Assembly: GCF_029143285.1 (NCBI RefSeq)
Contig: NZ_JAPDSH010000002.1
Location: 310,001-374,000, forward strand
DNA length: 64,000 nt
DNA from: Vagococcus proximus
GTDB lineage: Bacteria; Bacillota; Bacilli; Lactobacillales; Vagococcaceae
Direction of reading: 5' to 3'
Shown: one piece after another, positions 56,141 through 64,000 of the stretch
How positions within the stretch are numbered: the first letter of the stretch is position 1
Layout: each line of letters begins with the position of its first letter
The notes under the pieces: model-generated
Database searches by the model: none
What the model saw: the letters and a program-made list of their open reading frames with translations, nothing else
What the model was told of the DNA's origin: nothing
Program-made: the position numbers and the translations under genes

Positions 56141-57481
56141 ATGGAAGACAAGTCGAAAAGAGTAACAGAAATCAAAGAGATAGCTAAAAAAGAAAATGTG
56201 AGATTTTTACGTTTAATGTTTACAGATGTTATGGGAACAATCAAAAATGTTGAAGTCCCAGTTAGTCAGTTAGACAAAGTGCTTAGCAACAAAATGATGT
56301 TTGATGGCTCATCAATTGAAGGATTTGTCCGCATTGAAGAAAGCGATATGTATTTATACCCAGATTTAAACACATGGTTGATCTTCCCGTGGGAAAATGG
56401 AGAAGGAAAAGTTGCGCGCTTGATTTGTGATATCTACACACCAGCTGGTGACCCGTTTCCAGGAGATCCTCGAGGGAATTTAAAACGAATTGTAGGGAAA
56501 ATGAAAGAATTAGGATTTAGTTCATTCAATTTAGGACCTGAACCAGAATTTTTCTTATTCAAGTTAGATGATATGGGAAAACCGACTTTAGAATTAAACG
56601 ATAGCGGTGGTTATTTTGATTTTTCACCACAAGATTTAGGAGAAGATTGTCGTCGTGATATCGTATTAGAATTAGAGAAATTAGGTTTTGAGATTGAGGC
56701 ATCGCATCATGAGTGCGCGCCTGGTCAACATGAAATTGATTTCAAATATGCGGATGTTATTGAAGCGTGTGACAATATTCAAACGTTCAAGTTAGTAGTT
56801 AAAACGATTGCGCGTCGTCATGGTTTACATGCAACCTTTATGCCGAAACCGTTACACGGTATTGCGGGTTCAGGAATGCACTGTAACATGTCATTATTTA
56901 ATGAGGATGGAAATGCCTTTTATGATGAGAATGGTGAGCGTGAATTAAGCCAAGATGCGTATTACTTCTTGGGAGGGTTATTAGAGCATGCTAGAGCCTA
57001 TACCGCCATTTGTAACCCAACAGTTAACTCATATAAACGATTAGTACCAGGGTTTGAAGCTCCAGTTTATGTAGCGTGGAGTGGTCAAAATCGTTCACCA
57101 TTAGTCCGTGTTCCGGCATCAAGAGGCTTATCGACTCGTTTGGAATTACGTTCGGTTGATCCGGCAGCTAACCCGTACTTAGCGATGGCAGTTTTATTAG
57201 AGGCTGGTTTAGACGGTATTCGCAATAAAATCGTACCGCCTGCTGAAGTGAACCGTAATATCTATGTCATGAATGAAGCAGAAAGAGAAGCAGCTCAAAT
57301 TACAGATTTACCTTCAACATTACACAACGCAATTAAAGCGATGCGTCAAGATGAAGTAGTTAAGAGTGCTTTAGGTGAACATATTCATGCTAACTTTGTT
57401 GAAGCCAAACGTTTAGAATGGCATGCGTTCCGTCAACAAGTATCAGATTGGGAAAGAGAACAATATTTAGAATTTTATTAA
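56141..57481 (+). CDS. glnA: Glutamine synthetase, type I
   Basis: 446 aa from ATG 56141, with GAGAGG upstream; the in-frame ATG at 56102 overlaps the glnR stop and has no site. It makes glutamine from glutamate, ammonia and ATP, as a dodecamer. Landmarks are DGSSIEGF near residue 50, the Mg/ATP segments GPEPEFFLF and [15 protein letters not shown], and [17 protein letters not shown] in part. There is no adenylylation Tyr block, as in the Firmicutes alpha type. Confidence 0.96.
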   Translation: MEDKSKRVTEIKEIAKKENVRFLRLMFTDVMGTIKNVEVPVSQLDKVLSNKMMFDGSSIEGFVRIEESDMYLYPDLNTWLIFPWENGEGKVARLICDIYTPAGDPFPGDPRGNLKRIVGKMKELGFSSFNLGPEPEFFLFKLDDMGKPTLELNDSGGYFDFSPQDLGEDCRRDIVLELEKLGFEIEASHHECAPGQHEIDFKYADVIEACDNIQTFKLVVKTIARRHGLHATFMPKPLHGIAGSGMHCNMSLFNEDGNAFYDENGERELSQDAYYFLGGLLEHARAYTAICNPTVNSYKRLVPGFEAPVYVAWSGQNRSPLVRVPASRGLSTRLELRSVDPAANPYLAMAVLLEAGLDGIRNKIVPPAEVNRNIYVMNEAEREAAQITDLPSTLHNAIKAMRQDEVVKSALGEHIHANFVEAKRLEWHAFRQQVSDWEREQYLEFY

Positions 57482-57485
57482 AATA

Positions 57486-57531
57486 GAAAAGGAACCTGTT
57501 ATTTACTTAAAATAACAGGTTCCTTTTTGTT
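57486..57531. terminator. Bidirectional intrinsic terminator
   Basis: AAAAGGAACCTGTTATTT and AAATAACAGGTTCCTTTT form a long hairpin between glnA and the convergent surface protein gene. Confidence 0.93.
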
Positions 57532-58359
57532 TTATGGTAAGAGTTGAATTGACCACGTTACAGTTGATTCATAATTCCCAGCACTAGGGAAGTGTGTATT
57601 TTTATCAACGGCTAATGAAATATTTTTTTCTTCGTAAAGATGTTCTTTTTGTAATTCAGGATCGATTGCTTCAGGTCCTAATACAAGATAACCATCCTCG
57701 GTTAAGTTATCTGGAGTAAAGGGTGATAACCAATGCTGGCCGCGAGCCGCTTCTCCTCTGTAGTCAGCAACAAGAGTTTCGTTGCTTTCTTCAATTGTCA
57801 GGTTAGATGTTAACCAATATGAGTCGGGTGAACCTGCTTCGTTTGAGCGGGAATCACCAAAGAAGTCCATGCGATCGTTAAAATTACCCATGAAAAGGTG
57901 AATGCCCTCAATCGCTGCTCCGTTTTCCGTGTTAACGAAAGGGGTACGTTTGACAGAGACTTTAAAGTCTGGATTCCCAAGTTTACTATTGTCTATTCTG
58001 ACAATAGCGTCTTTAGGAGGTCCGGGAAATGGTTCTGGATCAACCGGTGGAAATTCAGGTGGATTTTCAAAAGGGTTGATAGAGCTATCACTGTTGTAAA
58101 ATACTGGTGGTGTTGAGTAAGCTACCGTCGATTGTTTAATCGTAGGATGATAGTATCTGACACCGCCTGTTGATGGTTCAATTTCAGGGAAAGTTGCTTC
58201 CATTTCTTTTGGGATCAGTGTTTTAAGTGATCCGTCTTTGACTGTAATTGAAAGTTTTTGGTCTGTCTTATTGCTATCAGCATAAGTATTTGTGCTTGTG
58301 GCAAATAAAGAAACTGAGCTTAGACCAATTAATGAGTAAATAAATAAGTTCTTCTTCAT
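57532..58359 (-). CDS. Secreted WxL-like surface protein
   Basis: 275 aa. Residues 1-27 are a signal peptide (NLFIYSLIGLSSVSLFATSTNTYA in part). A Pro-rich spacer lies at about 90-115 (PPEFPPVDPEPFPGPP). The C-terminal portion has the features of WxL domains (FKVSVKRTPFVN then GAAIEGIHLFMG, and a final YESTVTWSIQLLP). The last motif is W-S-I, not W-x-L. WxL proteins bind the wall non-covalently and usually occur in clusters with WxL-interacting proteins; here it stands alone. Confidence 0.78.
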   Translation of the reverse strand: MKKNLFIYSLIGLSSVSLFATSTNTYADSNKTDQKLSITVKDGSLKTLIPKEMEATFPEIEPSTGGVRYYHPTIKQSTVAYSTPPVFYNSDSSINPFENPPEFPPVDPEPFPGPPKDAIVRIDNSKLGNPDFKVSVKRTPFVNTENGAAIEGIHLFMGNFNDRMDFFGDSRSNEAGSPDSYWLTSNLTIEESNETLVADYRGEAARGQHWLSPFTPDNLTEDGYLVLGPEAIDPELQKEHLYEEKNISLAVDKNTHFPSAGNYESTVTWSIQLLP

Positions 58360-58496
58360 AATCTTCTCCTTTTAATTTTTCAATAAATAATATTATTGTT
58401 AACTTAATTTTACCAAAGGTGGTATTGTTATTTTTTTTAAAAATTGTATAGATTATAGAATTAAACGCAAAAAAAGTAACCCTTTTCAACTTGTTG

Positions 58497-58525
58497 TTGA
58501 TTTTTTTAGTTAATTTTAGTAAACT
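58497..58525 (+). promoter_or_regulatory. Promoter of the gal operon
   Basis: TTGATT, 17-base spacer, TAAACT; the -10 lies inside the operator palindrome. Confidence 0.75.
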
Positions 58526-58534
58526 TTTACTAAA
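58515..58534 (+). promoter_or_regulatory. Probable GalR operator
   Basis: TTTAGTAAA (58515-58523) and TTTACTAAA (58526-58534) are perfect inverted arms separated by two bases. It covers the -10, so a bound LacI-type repressor would block the promoter. The galR gene lies in the same operon. Confidence 0.8.
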
Positions 58535-58564
58535 GAGAAAAATTATTAAGAAAGTTGGGATAAT

Positions 58565-59719
58565 ATGTTAATTAAAAATGAGTTTAATGACATTTTTGGC
58601 GCGAAAGAAAACAGTATGAGTTTTTTATCACCGGGTCGAATTAATTTAATTGGAGAGCATACGGATTACAATGACGGGTATGTCTTTCCTAGTGCCATTT
58701 CTAGTGGGACGTATGGGGTAGCTTCTTTGAGAGATGATTCTATTATTCGTCTTTATTCCGCTAACTTTGCGGAGGATGGAATTATCGAGTTAGATTTAAC
58801 AGATTTAAAACGTCATGAGTTACAATGGCCAAACTATATTATTGGTATGGTGACGTTTTTAAAAGAAGAAGGCCATCGAATTGATAAAGGTTGGGATTTT
58901 TATATTAAAGGAACAATCCCAAATGGTGCAGGGTTATCATCATCAGCTTCGTTAGAAATTTTAGTGGCAACAGTGGTGAAGGAGTTATTCGCATTGGATA
59001 TTTCTGATCTAGACTTAATCCGTTTAGGAAAAAAAGTAGAAAATGAATTTATTGGTGTGAATTCAGGTATTATGGATCAGTTTGGGATTGTAAAAGGACG
59101 TAAAAATCAAGCAGTATTATTAAATTGCCAAACGTTAGAGTTTGAACATGTAACAGTAGACTTGAAAGAATATCAAATTGTTATTATGAATACCAATAAA
59201 AAACGTCAATTATCTGATTCAGACTATAATAGTCGTCAAAAAGAAAGTGCAGAAGCGTTAGAAATTTTACAACGTGAATGTGGTATCTCAAGTATGTCAG
59301 AAGTGACTTTGGAAATGTTGCTAACCTTAGAAGAAGTATTAGGAGAGGTATTGTTTAAACGTGTGCGTCATATTGTGACAGAAAGTGCCCGAACATTATT
59401 AAGTTATCAGGCATTAAACAAAGGTGATTTAGATGGGTTTGGTGAATTATTAAATCAATCACATCGTTCATTAAGAGACGATTATGAAGTGTCATGCTTA
59501 GAGTTAGATACATTAGTTGAAACAGCATGGAAACAAACAGGAGTGCTAGGTGCCAGAATGATGGGAGCAGGATTTGGTGGCTGCAGTATGGCTATCGTAA
59601 GAGAAGAGAATGTGCCTGAATTTATTAAAATCGTAAGAGCTAACTATAAAGAGCGTGTCGGATATGACGCTGATTTTTATATTGAAACAATTGGAGATGG
59701 GCCACGAGTTTTGAAATAA
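58565..59719 (+). CDS. galK: Galactokinase
   Basis: 384 aa. GHMP kinase that makes galactose-1-phosphate. The galactokinase signature SPGRINLIGEHTDYNDGYVFP in part (residues 22-42), the ATP loop GAGLSSSASLEI near 120, and the C-terminal GARMMGAGFGGCSMAIV are present. The ATG has a modest site (AGTTGGGA). It is the first gene of galKTRME in the Leloir pathway. Confidence 0.95.
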   Translation: MLIKNEFNDIFGAKENSMSFLSPGRINLIGEHTDYNDGYVFPSAISSGTYGVASLRDDSIIRLYSANFAEDGIIELDLTDLKRHELQWPNYIIGMVTFLKEEGHRIDKGWDFYIKGTIPNGAGLSSSASLEILVATVVKELFALDISDLDLIRLGKKVENEFIGVNSGIMDQFGIVKGRKNQAVLLNCQTLEFEHVTVDLKEYQIVIMNTNKKRQLSDSDYNSRQKESAEALEILQRECGISSMSEVTLEMLLTLEEVLGEVLFKRVRHIVTESARTLLSYQALNKGDLDGFGELLNQSHRSLRDDYEVSCLELDTLVETAWKQTGVLGARMMGAGFGGCSMAIVREENVPEFIKIVRANYKERVGYDADFYIETIGDGPRVLK

Positions 59720-59741
59720 ATTATAAAAGAGGGAATAAGTC

Positions 59742-62248
<2,507 letters not shown>

Positions 62249-62266
62249 AATTGGAGGTAGTCTGAA

Positions 62267-63277
62267 ATGACTGATACTATCAAAGCGATAAAAAGTTCGA
62301 ATACTGATTTAGAATATGTAACCCTCAGAAGAGATGGTAGACAATTGACAACTACCAATTATGGTGCACGTTTGACTAGTTTTTGTGTGCCAGATTGTCA
62401 TGGAAAGTTGACAGATATTATTTTAGGGTTTGATTATGAAGAAGATTTGTTAAAAGATCAAGCTTGCTTCGGTGCGACAGTAGGACCTGTGGCCGGTAGA
62501 ATTAAGAATAGTTCATGGAATGACTGTCATTTTTCAGAAGATGAAAATGGCCATACTTTACACAGTGGCGAGATGGGGTGGCAAAATCGTATTTGGGAAA
62601 GCTCTGTAATCGAAAAGTTGGATTATATAGGCGTTTCTTATCGATTGGTGGATAAACAGGCAGTCGGTTTTGGTAGTGACTTTGATGCTAGAGTAGACTA
62701 TTTATTGTATGATGAGGGCCGTTTAGAGATGGTTTATTATGTAACGCCAAGTGCTAAAACAATAGTAAATCCAACCAATCATAGTTACTTTAATTTAAGC
62801 GGAAATGGGATTGAAACAATTAGGACTCATTATTTAACTGTTAAAGCGGACAAAATTCTCTTAACGGATGACGAATTGATTCCAACAGGAGAAGTGAAGG
62901 ATGTAAAAGGAACGGCTTTTGATTTCACCCATTCACGCTTACTGGAAACGAGTCTTGAACAGTTGTATACGGGACTGGATACGACGTTTGTGTTGAACGA
63001 TGAGACAGATGGTCCGAGTTTAAGTTTATTCCACCCACAAACTGGGATTGAGTTGTCCATTGAAACTGAACGAAAAGCGCTCGTGATTTATTCGTCTGGT
63101 GGTATGGCAGAAACAGCGATGATGAATGGTTATCCTATGAAAGAGTATAGAGGGCTAGCGATTGAGCCTCAAGAGCATCCTGATGCGTGTCATCATAACG
63201 ACTTTCCTTCAATAATCGCTGAAAAAGGCCAAGAAAAAATTTACCGAACAACCTATAGAACAGCTGTCAGAAAATAA
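62267..63277 (+). CDS. galM: Aldose 1-epimerase (mutarotase)
   Basis: 336 aa. It interconverts alpha and beta galactose so that galactokinase gets the alpha form. The catalytic His pair lies in NEDGHTLHSG-type (here NGHTLHSGEMGW) and PTNHSYFNL, and the terminal catalytic Glu in AIEPQEHPDA. The start follows galR by 18 bases with TTGGAGG. The family fold is an all-beta supersandwich. Confidence 0.94.
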   Translation: MTDTIKAIKSSNTDLEYVTLRRDGRQLTTTNYGARLTSFCVPDCHGKLTDIILGFDYEEDLLKDQACFGATVGPVAGRIKNSSWNDCHFSEDENGHTLHSGEMGWQNRIWESSVIEKLDYIGVSYRLVDKQAVGFGSDFDARVDYLLYDEGRLEMVYYVTPSAKTIVNPTNHSYFNLSGNGIETIRTHYLTVKADKILLTDDELIPTGEVKDVKGTAFDFTHSRLLETSLEQLYTGLDTTFVLNDETDGPSLSLFHPQTGIELSIETERKALVIYSSGGMAETAMMNGYPMKEYRGLAIEPQEHPDACHHNDFPSIIAEKGQEKIYRTTYRTAVRK

Positions 63278-63296
63278 ATAGAAAAGAGGGAGAGGT

Positions 63297-64000
63297 ATGT
63301 CAATTTTAGTAACAGGTGGAGCAGGCTACATAGGCTCGCATTGTGTGGACGTGTTGATTGAAAAAGGGTATGACGTAGTAGTGGTAGATAATTTGCAAAC
63401 AGGACATGAAGAGTCGCTTCCGGAGACTGTAACTTTCTATCAAGGAGATATTAGAGATAAACGTTTTTTAACACAAGTTTTTGAATTTGAAAAAATTGAA
63501 GGTGTTATTCATTTTGCTGCTAATTCTCTAGTAGGAGAATCTGTAGAAGAGCCATTAATGTATTTTGACAATAATGTGTATGGCACTCAAGTTTTAGCCG
63601 ATGTGATGAGAGAACAAGATGTAAAAGCAATCGTCTTTTCTTCGTCAGCTGCGACATATGGGGAGCCGAAGGAAGTCCCGATTTTAGAGACTGCAGAAAC
63701 AAATCCAACAAGTCCGTATGGTGAAACAAAATTAATGATGGAAAAAATCTTGAAGTGGTGTGACAACGCTTATGGGACAAAATTTGTTGCGTTACGTTAT
63801 TTTAATGTAGCGGGTGCGAAATTAGATGGTACGATTGGTGAAGATCACAATCCAGAAAGTCACTTAATTCCAATTATCCTTCAGACAGCCCTAGGACAAC
63901 GAGACAGTTTGAAAATATTTGGTGATGATTACCCAACACCAGATGGCACATGTATTAGAGATTATGTCCACGTTTTAGATTTGGCTGAAGCGCATGTTTT
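63297..64000 (+). CDS. galE: UDP-glucose 4-epimerase (cut by the window end)
   Basis: About 234 codons are visible of an expected 330. The NAD-binding motif [10 protein letters not shown] is at residues 6-15, the catalytic Ser is in FSSSAATYG and the YxxxK pair in SPYGETK. It converts UDP-galactose to UDP-glucose and closes the Leloir cycle. GAGGGAGAGG precedes the ATG at 63297, 19 bases after galM. The gene continues beyond the window. Confidence 0.95.
   Translation, partial: MSILVTGGAGYIGSHCVDVLIEKGYDVVVVDNLQTGHEESLPETVTFYQGDIRDKRFLTQVFEFEKIEGVIHFAANSLVGESVEEPLMYFDNNVYGTQVLADVMREQDVKAIVFSSSAATYGEPKEVPILETAETNPTSPYGETKLMMEKILKWCDNAYGTKFVALRYFNVAGAKLDGTIGEDHNPESHLIPIILQTALGQRDSLKIFGDDYPTPDGTCIRDYVHVLDLAEAHV

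Overview
The window is chromosomal DNA of a low-GC Gram-positive bacterium of the order Lactobacillales, most like Enterococcus or Vagococcus. The evidence is AT-rich DNA with AGGAGG-type ribosome sites, LPxTG-free WxL-type surface protein, DUF3042 and DUF1149 proteins, EzrA, Rex, GlnR/GlnA, a four-gene pyruvate dehydrogenase operon with a tandem-lipoyl E2, and T-box and M-box leaders. This is inference from protein families; no rRNA or tRNA gene is present. No mobile element, prophage or CRISPR array was seen, so this is ordinary core and near-core chromosome.

Layout. 1-3.4 kb: the end of an unrecognised gene, a Gfo/Idh oxidoreductase, and a three-gene wall cluster (unknown protein, VanY-type carboxypeptidase, GH73 glucosaminidase). 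3.5-6.8 kb: purine genes xpt, a divergent purK-like gene and purB. 6.8-11.7 kb: a GntR regulator, aldo/keto reductase, a small unknown protein, a LacI regulator, an ABC-F ATPase and a DUF2187-like protein. 12-14.6 kb: guaC, then a zinc-ribbon/membrane/KSKDKD-repeat protein whose beta-lactamase-like domain lacks its catalytic residues. 14.6-17.5 kb: a vitamin B6 salvage locus (ECF S-component, pyridoxal kinase, divergent PdxR). 17.5-20.7 kb: the Mg2+ P-type ATPase mgtA behind an M-box riboswitch and a second leader with a 37-codon open frame. 20.9-26.4 kb: pdhABCD behind a cre site and a 280-nt structured leader. 26.5-33.5 kb: lipoprotein, a 44-aa membrane protein, DUF1149, tex-sprT, a SEC-C protein, asparaginase and DUF72. 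33.7-39.4 kb: ezrA, cysteine desulfurase-thiI, rex, tpx. 39.4-45.5 kb: T-box/valS-folC-HAD, radC, cold-shock protein. 45.6-51 kb: a probable cysteine/cystine module. 51-57.5 kb: DUF3042, glpQ, miaA-hflX-PLP enzyme, glnR-glnA. 57.5-64 kb: a WxL-like surface protein and the gal operon galK-galT-galR-galM-galE, cut by the window end.

How parts work together. The 45.6-51 kb module joins a cystathionine lyase-type enzyme, RidA (clears reactive enamines such as 2-aminoacrylate), a CoA-disulfide-reductase-type flavoprotein, a cystine-type symporter and a YheO-type regulator; the divergent control region has two copies of a TTGATA/TTATCA palindrome and a perfect 20-bp palindrome. Cysteine desulfurase and ThiI together supply 4-thiouridine in tRNA. 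GlnR, Rex, PdxR, GalR and probably CcpA each have plausible operators in the window.

The points most worth following up are the catalytic-residue-free beta-lactamase-like protein, the two-stage mgtA leader, the PurK-like paralogue with a rewritten active site, the cysteine module and its palindromes, and the radC ribosome site buried in a terminator-like hairpin.
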